Below, piece after piece: positions 7,590-13,535 of a stretch of DNA of 64,000 nucleotides. The stretch is from a virus. Within the stretch, counting starts at the first letter, position 1. The number at the start of each line of letters is the position of its first letter. A program made the position numbers and the translations under genes. The notes beneath the pieces were generated by a model that worked only from the letters and a program-made list of their open reading frames with translations, ran no database searches and was not told where the DNA came from. The DNA is taken from positions 1 to 64,000 of IMG/VR virus record IMGVR_UViG_3300009488_000019; one strand, 5' to 3'.

Positions 7590-7803
7590 TCAACTATCGG
7601 ATAGAGCTTGCTTGGGATTCAAAAATAACGGCTGCCGCAAACTGATCAAACAGAGAATGGTTGACCAGAAAGATGCACGCCGTTGTTATGGCTGCTTCTG
7701 CTTAGCAGAGTTTGACCGGGGTCATACAGTCAATACACAACCCCGAAAGAAGCGTATACTCAAAAACTTACCCGTGAAATCATTTACCATTTCACAGGCT
7801 TAA
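7567..7803 (+). CDS. Small Cys-rich basic protein
   Basis: 78 residues with GAAAGGAA before the ATG. Cysteines at CLGFKNNGC and CYGCFC could form one zinc site; the C-terminal third is basic (QPRKKRILKNLPVK). This is the last of a run of small metal-binding-type genes before an inverted repeat. Confidence 0.6.
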   Translation: MKKTLRHDQLSDRACLGFKNNGCRKLIKQRMVDQKDARRCYGCFCLAEFDRGHTVNTQPRKKRILKNLPVKSFTISQA

Positions 7804-7814
7804 GGGATAAATTG

Positions 7815-7850
7815 TAGTCATTAGTGCAGTCATTCCTAATGACTATACTC
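7815..7850 (+). promoter_or_regulatory. 10-bp inverted repeat touching a candidate -10 box
   Basis: TAGTCATTAG (7815-7824) and CTAATGACTA (7836-7845) form a perfect inverted repeat with an 11-nt loop. The right arm overlaps TATACT (7844-7849), a 5/6 match to a -10 box; the -35 (TTAGTG) is poor. It could be an operator-controlled promoter for the sliding-clamp-like gene or an RNA hairpin. Confidence 0.4.
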
Positions 7851-7892
7851 TATCTTTTAATCCACAACAACCTCAAAACTGGAGGGTATCAC

Positions 7893-8423
7893 ATGTTTAA
7901 AATCTGCAAGAAAGACGTTACTGGTTATTCGACTGAGACGCATTTGAATGAGATTCAATGGCTGGCTTCTGCATTGGCCACTGATGATCTTCGCTTTCAC
8001 GTCTCGCATATCTGGGTAAGAGAAAATCGTCAGGCTATTGCAACTGATGGAAGTCGGATGCACGTAGTTGATATGGTTTCCTTGGCTCCCGGCTATTACA
8101 AAGTGGTCAAGAAGGCCAGATGGTGGATCACTTTGGAGAAGGTCGAAAATGAGTCTGGCTGTGAATTTCCAGACTGTGACGTGGTTCTGGATGATCAGGC
8201 TAAGATCAACCGGCCAGTGGTTATGGACTGCACAAAGGAAGCTCACATCGAATACACCAGACTCGTCCGTACGATGGATGATAACGGTGTTCGTTATGAG
8301 TTTTTCAATGCGGCTGTCAATGGCTCTGAGTCGTATGAGATTAAGTTTGATCGTGACTGCAATCATGCCATTTATTTTAACATGGGCAACCGTACGGCCA
8401 TTGTAATGCCGTTTAACATTTAA
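7893..8423 (+). CDS. Half-size DNA sliding-clamp-like protein
   Basis: 176 residues from MFKICKKDVTGYS, with GGAGGG before the ATG. Residues 49-57 read IATDGSRMH, close to the ATDGHRL signature of the bacterial beta clamp, and the C-terminus (RTAIVMPFNI) resembles the beta-clamp end (VVMPM-R-L/V). Cellular clamps have about 366 residues in three domains per subunit; this is less than half that. Known phage clamp-like proteins of this type are presumed to support the replisome. Processivity function here is inferred. Confidence 0.55.
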   Translation: MFKICKKDVTGYSTETHLNEIQWLASALATDDLRFHVSHIWVRENRQAIATDGSRMHVVDMVSLAPGYYKVVKKARWWITLEKVENESGCEFPDCDVVLDDQAKINRPVVMDCTKEAHIEYTRLVRTMDDNGVRYEFFNAAVNGSESYEIKFDRDCNHAIYFNMGNRTAIVMPFNI

Positions 8424-8433
8424 AGTTACTTCG

Positions 8434-8524
8434 ATGCCCGGTACCGTTCGCCTCTACCAGCAACGTTGAGCCACAGGCCGATGGTAGCACTCAGGCGCTC
8501 CACTAAGTGGCGATTACCGGGCAT
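8434..8524 (+). ncRNA. Candidate structured RNA (multi-branched)
   Basis: A perfect 10-bp closing stem, ATGCCCGGTA (8434-8443) with TACCGGGCAT (8515-8524), encloses CGCCT/AGGCG (8449-8453, 8493-8497) extended by CTACCA/TGGTAG (8454-8459, 8482-8487), and a small CCAC-TAA-GTGG hairpin (8500-8510). The element is free-standing between two genes, has no T-run and lacks a tRNA T-loop. Pairing was done by eye. Confidence 0.55.
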
Positions 8525-8563
8525 TGACGCAACCTTAAATACTTAAATAGGAGGCTATATAAC

Positions 8564-8851
8564 ATGGAGGCTGAGATCAGGTCTTTGGAAACCACAGATG
8601 GATTATTCATTAACCTAAACGATGTTCTAAATATGTTAAACAAAGTCTACCGGACAACGTGTAACGTCACGACCTTAAAGGTTCTGGAGGCTTTGAGAAA
8701 CGGAGAGGTAATCAATGAGCAAAGTCATTTTAAATCCTACCAAAGCGCAGAGAGACGTAGTGGGCCGGGTTTGGTACAACTTGATCCTGCAAAGGCCATG
8801 CTATGGGCCAGTACGCAAAATAACAAGGGGAAAGAAAAAGGGTTGGTTTGA
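8564..8851 (+). CDS. Hypothetical protein with long 3' overlap
   Basis: 95 residues, with AGGAGG 8-9 nt before MEAEIRSLETTDG. The first ~50 residues look ordinary. The last ~45 overlap the next gene in another frame and look less protein-like (low-complexity, basic), so the native end may differ or a frameshift may join the two. No family recognised. Confidence 0.5.
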   Translation: MEAEIRSLETTDGLFINLNDVLNMLNKVYRTTCNVTTLKVLEALRNGEVINEQSHFKSYQSAERRSGPGLVQLDPAKAMLWASTQNNKGKEKGLV

Positions 8852-8939
8852 GGTTGCGGTGTTAGCCTGTTCAGAAGAGTATGGCATACACCTAAAAAGG
8901 AAAATCTTTAGTCCGAAAAACATTACCTTCATTGATTGA
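8715..8939 (+). CDS. Hypothetical small basic protein
   Basis: 74 residues from MSKVILNPTKAQRDVV with GGAGAGG upstream. It begins within the preceding gene, about 137 nt before that frame ends. A basic segment VRKITRGKKKGW may bind nucleic acid. It is the last protein gene before the RNA-rich region. Confidence 0.6.
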   Translation: MSKVILNPTKAQRDVVGRVWYNLILQRPCYGPVRKITRGKKKGWFEVAVLACSEEYGIHLKRKIFSPKNITFID

Positions 8940-9214
8940 ATTGAATGCATGACGTTGGGTAGCTCCCTGCAATGGCATGATATAACATGCAGCGTTGTGC
9001 ATTAACTCCAATTTATGTCGGTGCCCTGCCGGGAAGAGCGGCCACAGAGCGGGACGGTAGATATGTGATCCTTTGAGGTTATAATCTATTGTACCCGTGG
9101 ATGAACGCCTGTTCAGAACTGGACTACCGGGATGCTACAGGGACATGGTAACCTTATCATTAGATATGCGGGGAGGTTTGGCTGGAGTGGAAGTCTTAGC
9201 AGCGGAAGCGATCA
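8940..9214 (+). other. Gene-free, folded lead-in to the tRNA-like array
   Basis: No credible coding sequence. AATGCA-TG-ACG pairs with CGT-TG-TGCATT (8944 to 9003) around an inner GCATG/CATGC hairpin. A second GC-rich segment (9020-9060) carries CCACAGAGCGGGACGGTAG, reminiscent of the GAGCCACAGGCCGATGGTAG in the 8434-8524 RNA. Confidence 0.4.
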
Positions 9215-9309
9215 GCCGGGGATGCGGCCTGTCAGCCGATGTTCATCCTCTTACCGTTGAAGCGGATATCTATAGGGTAGCAGGTTCGATTCCTGCCACC
9301 GGCAAACCA
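9215..9309 (+). other. tRNA-like element 1, aberrant
   Basis: The 3' half is tRNA-like: T-stem GCAGG/CCTGC with loop TTCGATT (9280-9296), then CACCGGC, A and a nearby CCA. The 5' GCCGGGG (9215-9221) pairs with CACCGGC except for one G-A. A CGGC/GCCG arm follows. The anticodon region is long and irregular; a 7-nt loop ACCGTTG can be drawn but lacks U33. A degenerate or unusually folded tRNA is likely. Confidence 0.4.
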
Positions 9310-9314
9310 ATTTT

Positions 9315-9366
9315 GAGGGCTGTGCGGCTGGTGCTGCGGGGTTCGATTCCCAAATGGCCCTCACCA
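9315..9366 (+). other. tRNA-like element 2, no anticodon arm
   Basis: Only 52 nt including an encoded CCA. The acceptor stem GAGGGCT/GGCCCTC is fully paired (one G-T). A D-like arm GCGGC-TGGT-GCTGC and a T-arm with loop TTCGATT are present, but there is no room for an anticodon arm. It resembles a tRNA minihelix. It may be a deletion remnant, a processed RNA or a tRNA mimic. Confidence 0.45.
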
Positions 9367-9370
9367 ATTT

Positions 9371-9463
9371 AGCGGAGTGGTGGAAATTAAATACACAGCC
9401 CCGTATAAGGGGTCGTCCGGTTGATCGCCGGAATTGCGGGTGAAAACCCCGCCTCCGCAACCA
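9371..9463 (+). other. tRNA-like element 3, class II with Leu-like D-arm
   Basis: 93 nt with CCA. The stem GCGGAG/CTCCGC, a GTGGAAAT D-region like that of tRNA-Leu, a GC-rich anticodon stem around GTATAA(G), a long variable arm (TCCGG/CCGGA) and a perfect T-stem GCGGG/CCCGC are visible. The D-loop lacks GG and the T-loop is TGAAAAC rather than TTCRANY. The anticodon cannot be assigned safely (ATA if the loop is 7 nt). Confidence 0.45.
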
Positions 9464-9468
9464 CTTAT

Positions 9469-9653
9469 GGGTGCATAGATGGGTACCTATACAGAAATGA
9501 TCATCATGCGTTTACCGTGAAGGCCAATCCTTCCGCACCACGATTGGGAATACGAGCCGATGAACGGAGGCAGCGCATGCCTGTATAGGGAGAGGTCGAT
9601 ATAGTAAGTAGCGTTTTATGCAGCGAATGGAGGTTAGAATCCTCCTGCACCCT
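9469..9653 (+). other. tRNA-like element 4 with structured insertion
   Basis: The 5' GGGTGCA pairs perfectly with 3' TGCACCC, preceded by a T-stem GGAGG/CCTCC with loop TTAGAAT. The span is 184 nt, over 100 nt too long. The excess is a self-contained domain at 9486-9589 closed by CCTATACAG/CTGTATAGG, stacked on CATGCG/CGCATG, with CCAATC/GATTGG inside. Without it 80 nt remain, normal tRNA length. It is too small for a usual group I intron. Confidence 0.4.
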
Positions 9654-9663
9654 GCTCAATTTT

Positions 9664-9837
9664 ATCCGTACTGGAAAACAGCGGGTGACCGCAGGTAATG
9701 CTGCGTCTCGTCTGAAGGCTGATAACCGACTGAAGGTGAGAGCCTGTCAATGGCGTTAACTAAGCGGAGCCTCTGGATGCATACATACTCTGCCGGGGTG
9801 ATCGTTCAAGGTGGTTCGATTCCATCTGCGGGTGCCA
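9664..9837 (+). other. tRNA-like element 5, oversized
   Basis: The 3' end is tRNA-like: T-stem GGTGG/CCATC with loop TTCGATT, TGCGGGT, G and an encoded CCA. The best 5' partner is ATCCGTA at 9664 (7 pairs, two G-T), making a 174-nt unit, again about 100 nt oversize. The middle holds a GCGG/CCGC hairpin and other stems. The pairing partner is less certain than for element 4. Confidence 0.3.
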
Positions 9838-9845
9838 ATTTATGT

Positions 9846-9909
9846 GGGGGAGAAATGGTGAAGCAGGTAGCTCCTGTTCAACGGGTTCGATCCCCGACTC
9901 CCCCATCCA
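9846..9909 (+). other. tRNA-like element 6, D-arm missing
   Basis: The acceptor stem GGGGGAG/CTCCCCC is perfect, followed by A and TCCA. The T-arm is CGGG/CCCG with loop TTCGATC. Between the acceptor and an anticodon-like arm (AGCAG-GTAGCTC-CTGTT, giving AGC if real) only nine nucleotides replace the D-arm. Total about 60 nt. D-armless tRNAs are known from animal mitochondria but are unusual here. Confidence 0.4.
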
Positions 9910-10003
9910 AATCTCGGTAGCGTGCGGCCTGTCTGCCTATGACGGTGAAAAGTCGCAATATAAAATAGCAGAGGTTAAGCAAAAACTCGTCCGTCACATC
10001 TAA

Positions 10004-10073
10004 GCGTCAGGACAAGGTCAAGACAGGGGCTGCAAACCCCTGAACCCCGGTTCGATTCCGGGCTGGCGCTCCA
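10004..10073 (+). tRNA. tRNA-Cys (GCA), compact D-arm
   Basis: Acceptor GCGTCAG/CTGGCGC, anticodon stem AGGGG/CCCCT around CTGCAAA (anticodon GCA), T-arm CCCGG-TTCGATT-CCGGG, discriminator U and encoded CCA. U73 is typical of tRNA-Cys. The D-arm is shortened to about 14 nt. This is the most canonical tRNA of the cluster. The late genes include a 42-cysteine protein, which could raise Cys demand (inference). Confidence 0.8.
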
Positions 10074-10101
10074 CTTCTAACTATTCAATAGGAGAAACAA
10101 C

Positions 10102-10431
10102 ATGTATTCAGTCGCAGTGAGTTATACAGATTCAAGAGGCAATGACAAGGTCAGAGCGTTCACTTCAACCGCTGGTTCAAAGCACGAAGCGTTAGGTGAG
10201 GCCTTCATGCTCATGACCAAGGTTATCATTGGTGACTTTGTGGTCAAGGCTTGGGACATTGCAAATGACGTGGCCGCAATACTGGACGCTATTGAGGCTA
10301 ACGTTCGGGCCGGGAAGAAAATCGCAGCAATCAAAATCCACCGGGAAATGACCGGTGCTTCGCTGCGGGAGTCGAAAGACTTTGTGGATTCCCATTACTA
10401 TGATTGGCCGAAGAATCCGATCGATCTTTAA
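10102..10431 (+). CDS. Protein with ribosomal L7/L12 C-terminal-like domain
   Basis: 109 residues; AGGAG precedes MYSVAVSYTDSRG. Residues about 77-99 read KIAAIKIHREMTGASLRESK, very close to the L7/L12 C-terminal motif (K-x-AVIK-x-R-x-x-TGLGLKEAK). The N-terminal half is a separate beta-rich part. In L7/L12 this fold contacts translation factors. Phage proteins with the fold are known but poorly understood. It directly follows tRNA-Cys. Confidence 0.6.
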   Translation: MYSVAVSYTDSRGNDKVRAFTSTAGSKHEALGEAFMLMTKVIIGDFVVKAWDIANDVAAILDAIEANVRAGKKIAAIKIHREMTGASLRESKDFVDSHYYDWPKNPIDL

Positions 10432-10708
10432 ACAGGGTTTACCCGTTAACGTATTAGGTTCTCAGAGAAGGTAAGATTGGCCAGACCGGGATGCGTTAAC
10501 GGTACCATAAGAGGGTTTATCCGAAAAAAGATATCGTTCCTGCGGTATCTCCGAAGCGTGGTCTACGAATGCTGGCACTGAAGGTCGTATTCGCAATAGC
10601 CCGGATCAACCGGGCCGGGTACGGCCAGTGGCCAGCCGTAGGCTGCGGGATAAATCCTGTTATGGTAAATATTGGATCACAATAATTCAACTTCAATAGG
10701 AGGGCGAA
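10432..10708 (+). other. Gene-free region with hairpins
   Basis: No coding sequence is seen. It starts with TACCCGTTAACG pairing with CGTTAACGGTA about 70 nt later (one bulge), and holds a perfect GCCCGG-ATCAA-CCGGGC hairpin (10599-10615) and the element shared with 3.08 kb. CCGTTAACG also recurs in the hairpin near 23.95 kb. Confidence 0.5.
10629..10666 (+). repeat. Structured element shared with 3.08 kb, copy 2
   Basis: 19 bp are identical to 3078-3096, including CAGCC-GTA-GGCTG. The following stretch is diverged but again places GGATAA near TGTTATGG. It ends about 40 bp before the next gene. Confidence 0.5.
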
Positions 10709-10876
10709 ATGAACAAAAGAATTTTAGTAATCGTGGGCGTGATCTTATTTGGGTGCTTTTTTCGGTTTGATCCGATTAGCACCAACTTTAAGACCACCAA
10801 GTTTTATGACCGCTGGACGCATTCCGTCATTGTAGTTTCTAATGATTCCAATCCGTGGGCGGGAGGGATTAAATGA
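10709..10876 (+). CDS. Small membrane-anchored protein
   Basis: 55 residues (MNKRILVIVGVILFGCFFRF...). The N-terminal 18 residues form a signal anchor or, given GCFF, possibly a lipobox-like site. AGGAGGG precedes the ATG. It overlaps the next gene by four nucleotides (ATGA). Function unknown. Confidence 0.65.
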   Translation: MNKRILVIVGVILFGCFFRFDPISTNFKTTKFYDRWTHSVIVVSNDSNPWAGGIK

Positions 10877-11040
10877 TGAAATGTATAGCATGCGACCATT
10901 CGTGCTACGTGGACGATCTTAGCACGATCGACAAATTTGTATACCGATGTGAGGTAACCAAGAAGATAATCGACTCAGTGGGGTCTGAGGGCTGCGGAAA
11001 AGGTTTTAGGACGCAAGGCCCACAGGATACAGGAGAATAA
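10873..11040 (+). CDS. Small zinc-ribbon-like protein
   Basis: 55 residues with CIACDHSCYV, YRCEVT and EGCGKGF, a four- to five-cysteine pattern typical of small phage zinc ribbons. It is translationally coupled to its upstream neighbour by ATGA. Confidence 0.65.
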   Translation: MMKCIACDHSCYVDDLSTIDKFVYRCEVTKKIIDSVGSEGCGKGFRTQGPQDTGE

Positions 11041-11041
11041 C

Positions 11042-11221
11042 ATGGAAAAAGAAGAATTTTGTAAAATCTGCGGCAATGGAATCCTTTACGGCTACGCTAC
11101 GGTATGCGATAGCTGCGAAGCTCTGGAAAATCTGGTGAAACCTCACCGGGACAAAATTGCTTACACTGACGAAAATGGGACAAGGAGATATTATCATGCA
11201 GCGCAAAGTCAAGAAGGCTAA
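11042..11221 (+). CDS. Small zinc-ribbon-like protein
   Basis: 59 residues; FCKICGNG and TVCDSCEAL provide two CxxC knuckles 16-18 residues apart, a classical zinc ribbon. AGGAG lies just upstream. Its 3' end overlaps the next gene. Function unknown. Confidence 0.65.
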   Translation: MEKEEFCKICGNGILYGYATVCDSCEALENLVKPHRDKIAYTDENGTRRYYHAAQSQEG

Positions 11222-11318
11222 GTATCCATGCCGGGTACCGACCGCAAAGCCTACTGAATGGCACAAAGACAAGAAACGTTATAACCGGAAAGAAAAACAT
11301 CGGAGGGACTACGCATGA
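11196..11318 (+). CDS. Very small basic protein
   Basis: 40 residues, about 40% Lys/Arg (MQRKVKKAKYPCRV... KKRYNRKEKHRRDYA), with GGAGATATT before the ATG. Probably binds nucleic acid or ribosomes; no family recognised. Confidence 0.6.
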   Translation: MQRKVKKAKYPCRVPTAKPTEWHKDKKRYNRKEKHRRDYA

Positions 11319-11434
11319 AAATTTATGGCCAACCTATCATCGCAGATAAAATTGATGTTATCCTCTTAAGTACTGTAGCCGCTGGGCTTTTCATGCTGGC
11401 GGCTATCGGAATTGCGCTATACATATACGCCTAA
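11315..11434 (+). CDS. Very small membrane protein
   Basis: 39 residues with one strong membrane segment (VILLSTVAAGLFMLAAIGIA). The start overlaps the preceding stop (ATGA) and GGAGG lies in the preceding gene. Its last codons form the left arm of a terminator. Confidence 0.6.
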   Translation: MKIYGQPIIADKIDVILLSTVAAGLFMLAAIGIALYIYA

Positions 11435-11460
11435 CACATGAGTCTGTGTTGGGCCTTTTT
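11429..11460 (+). terminator. Rho-independent terminator
   Basis: GCCTAACACA pairs over 10 bp (one G-T) with TGTGTTGGGC around a 6-nt loop and is followed by CTTTTTC. It overlaps the stop codon of the small membrane protein gene and would end or attenuate the first part of the early transcript. Confidence 0.75.
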
Positions 11461-11495
11461 CTATTGGCTAAAACCATTAACGTTAGGAGGGGATC

Positions 11496-11663
11496 ATGGA
11501 GCAAGAAAAAAGCATGTTCAGCTTTGACAAGAAGAACCGGACTATTGAAACCCGGTCGTTTCCATTGTGGGTTAAGATGGATCACGGCTGGCAGGAAATT
11601 GAAATTCCACAACAGGTGATCACCGGCTGGACTTTGCCCGTGGTCAGAGAGGGGAAAAAATAA
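11496..11663 (+). CDS. Hypothetical small protein
   Basis: 55 residues (MEQEKSMFSFDKKNRTIETR), with AGGAGGGG before the ATG. Beta-rich by eye (PLWVKMDHGWQEIEIP). First gene after the terminator. Function unknown. Confidence 0.65.
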   Translation: MEQEKSMFSFDKKNRTIETRSFPLWVKMDHGWQEIEIPQQVITGWTLPVVREGKK

Positions 11664-11664
11664 G

Positions 11665-12135
11665 ATGAAATTTAATCTACTATGCATGTCATGTGGTGAG
11701 AAACTGGACGTTACGGAGACTTCAATGCCCTATACCGTTGATGGTGAAACCGTCATAGATGTTTCGGTTGATCCCTGCGGTTGTATGGAACCAGAAAAGG
11801 ATTTGTACCCTGAGTTGGGAAACGCTGAGCCTATTAGGCTGCCTTATTTAACGCTGGCTCGTATCTTGGTCAAGAAGGTGGTCAATGTCACCTATCGGAA
11901 GAAAAATGGTGACCTACGGGAACTCACAGGCTTTCTTGGGACGAATGACCTGCGGCATGTGGACTCCAAACTGCATTACTTCCATGAGCTTGATGATGAT
12001 GGGGTGGATAGTGAGGTTGGTGGTCTGGCTAAAACAAACTGCAAATGCCTAATGATCGACCGCATAATTCATGTAACCCATTTCGATGCGGATAGTGGCA
12101 TCCAGACGATCTATGAAGTGGAGGAATATTTCTAA
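11665..12135 (+). CDS. Hypothetical protein with N-terminal zinc knuckle
   Basis: 156 residues. LLCMSCGEKLDV (CxxC) and VDPCGCMEPE (CxC) in the first 40 residues suggest one zinc site, followed by an alpha/beta region with NCKCLMIDRIIHV near residue 130. The last base of its stop is the first of the next ATG (TAATG). Confidence 0.65.
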   Translation: MKFNLLCMSCGEKLDVTETSMPYTVDGETVIDVSVDPCGCMEPEKDLYPELGNAEPIRLPYLTLARILVKKVVNVTYRKKNGDLRELTGFLGTNDLRHVDSKLHYFHELDDDGVDSEVGGLAKTNCKCLMIDRIIHVTHFDADSGIQTIYEVEEYF

Positions 12136-12449
12136 TGAGATACTCCATTAAAGCAGCGGTCTTTCTGGCTGAAACGGATATGGCGCTTGCGAAGGTCATA
12201 TCCTACATCGTTTACAGCTTTGACCCCGAAACAAAAACGTTAGTTTCTCAACTGGTAAAGGAAGTCCGTATCGAACTGGACGAAACTGCCGGGGAGCATG
12301 GGGGCAAAACTCTCGTGGCCCGGCAAGAAACCGATAAAGAGGGTGCCAAAATAATGGGTAACGTGGACGCTTGTTTGTTCTTTGATCTGATGGGCGAATA
12401 CAATACTGTAGGGCATCTTCAAGATATACGGGAGGTATTTCATGACTGA
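12135..12449 (+). CDS. Hypothetical protein
   Basis: 104 residues (MRYSIKAAVFLAETDMALAK). Mixed alpha/beta, acidic, with no motif recognised. It is coupled by overlaps both upstream (TAATG) and downstream (8 nt into the RNA ligase gene), so it may be made in similar amounts to the ligase. Confidence 0.65.
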   Translation: MRYSIKAAVFLAETDMALAKVISYIVYSFDPETKTLVSQLVKEVRIELDETAGEHGGKTLVARQETDKEGAKIMGNVDACLFFDLMGEYNTVGHLQDIREVFHD

Positions 12450-13347
12450 GTTATGGAACTTTGAAAAGTTTGACAAGATACCCCGGCTACGGCGGGGGCT
12501 GGTGATCACCGAAAAGATTGACGGTACCAATGGTCAAGTTTCGATCATAGACCGCCGGGAAATGCCTGAGAAGTATCTTACACCTGACCCGGATTCCGGT
12601 TTGAATTTACCCTTCTTTAGCGTCTCACAGGACGGTGAGGACTACCTGATGCTGGCTGGCAGCCGTAACCGCTGGTTAACCAATGCAAAGCAGGGTGACA
12701 ACTATGGCTTTGGCCGCTGGGTATCGGACAACCGGGACGAACTATTGCAGATGGGTGTAGGCCGCCATTACGGTGAATGGTGGGGATCGGGTATACAGCG
12801 TGGTTATGGATTGCAGAAGGACGACAAACGCTTCTCACTTTTCAACGTTGCCCGATGGTCATGTGAAATCCCACAACGTACGCCACCGGCATGTGTTGGT
12901 GTTGTACCTATTCTAATGAGGTCTGAAAACTTTAGCATGGACTCCATTCAGATAGCTCTGGATGATCTGGCTATCAACGGGTCAACAGCGGCACCTACCT
13001 TCATGAAGCCAGAGGGCATAGTAATCTATATGACTCAGGCTCGTAGGCTGTTTAAGATTACCCTTGAAAATGATGGAGTGGCAAAGTCTCAGGTGAAAGG
13101 GAAAGCGCCAAATGGTGGACTGAAGACTTCCAGAGAGTGGGCCAAGGATTTTCCGTTAGTATCAATTCTCGATCATGACGGTTGGGATCGTACGAATTTT
13201 GAGTTCTCGTTCAACGAAGAACTGATAACTCGTGGAGAATTTCGGTTCCGGTTAAATCAATCTACACTTGGTGAAATAGCCCCGGCTGGCTCTGAGTCTG
13301 CGCCTACACTGGACGAAATCACTGCGATCATGAAGGAAGGTGACTGA
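12442..13347 (+). CDS. RNA ligase, T4 Rnl2-like
   Basis: 301 residues. The nucleotidyltransferase motif I is EKIDGTNG (lysine 25 would carry AMP), followed by a motif Ia-like GSRNRWLT, YGEWWG, motif III-like FSLFNVARW, motif IV PEGIVIY and motif V LFKIT. Rnl2-type ligases join RNA 3'-OH and 5'-phosphate ends and repair nicked RNA, for example tRNAs cut by host defence nucleases. It shares the early operon with RtcB and a metallophosphoesterase. GGGAGGT lies upstream of the ATG. Confidence 0.85.
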   Translation: MTELWNFEKFDKIPRLRRGLVITEKIDGTNGQVSIIDRREMPEKYLTPDPDSGLNLPFFSVSQDGEDYLMLAGSRNRWLTNAKQGDNYGFGRWVSDNRDELLQMGVGRHYGEWWGSGIQRGYGLQKDDKRFSLFNVARWSCEIPQRTPPACVGVVPILMRSENFSMDSIQIALDDLAINGSTAAPTFMKPEGIVIYMTQARRLFKITLENDGVAKSQVKGKAPNGGLKTSREWAKDFPLVSILDHDGWDRTNFEFSFNEELITRGEFRFRLNQSTLGEIAPAGSESAPTLDEITAIMKEGD

Positions 13348-13535
13348 TGGAAATAGGTCACGGTGAAACAGGTAAGATCATGGCCTTCGGTCGGGATCAG
13401 GATGGTAAGAGCTACCGGCTGGAGGTCTTTGCGGTCGAACGGGAAGTCTTTGAGAATACGCTGCGGATCGTTGTGCAGCTACCATTCAAGGCCGACCATA
13501 AAATCTGGGAGGAGTTACGTAATGGAAATAACTAA
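13347..13535 (+). CDS. Hypothetical small protein
   Basis: 62 residues (MEIGHGETGKIMAFGRDQDG). It overlaps the ligase stop by one base and the next gene by 14 nt. Beta-rich by eye. No family recognised. Confidence 0.6.
   Translation: MEIGHGETGKIMAFGRDQDGKSYRLEVFAVEREVFENTLRIVVQLPFKADHKIWEELRNGNN

Noticed and set aside
7857-8366. 169-residue open frame antisense to the clamp-like gene
   Set aside because: The sense frame has a ribosome site and clamp motifs; the antisense frame lies fully within it.
9097-9460. Two open frames on opposite strands in the RNA region
   Set aside because: They cross several tRNA-like arms, lack ribosome sites and have no protein-like composition.
9469-9837. Group I or group II self-splicing intron in the oversized tRNA-like units
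   Set aside because: The extra ~100 nt is below the usual group I size, and no P7/S-element or group II domain V pattern was found.
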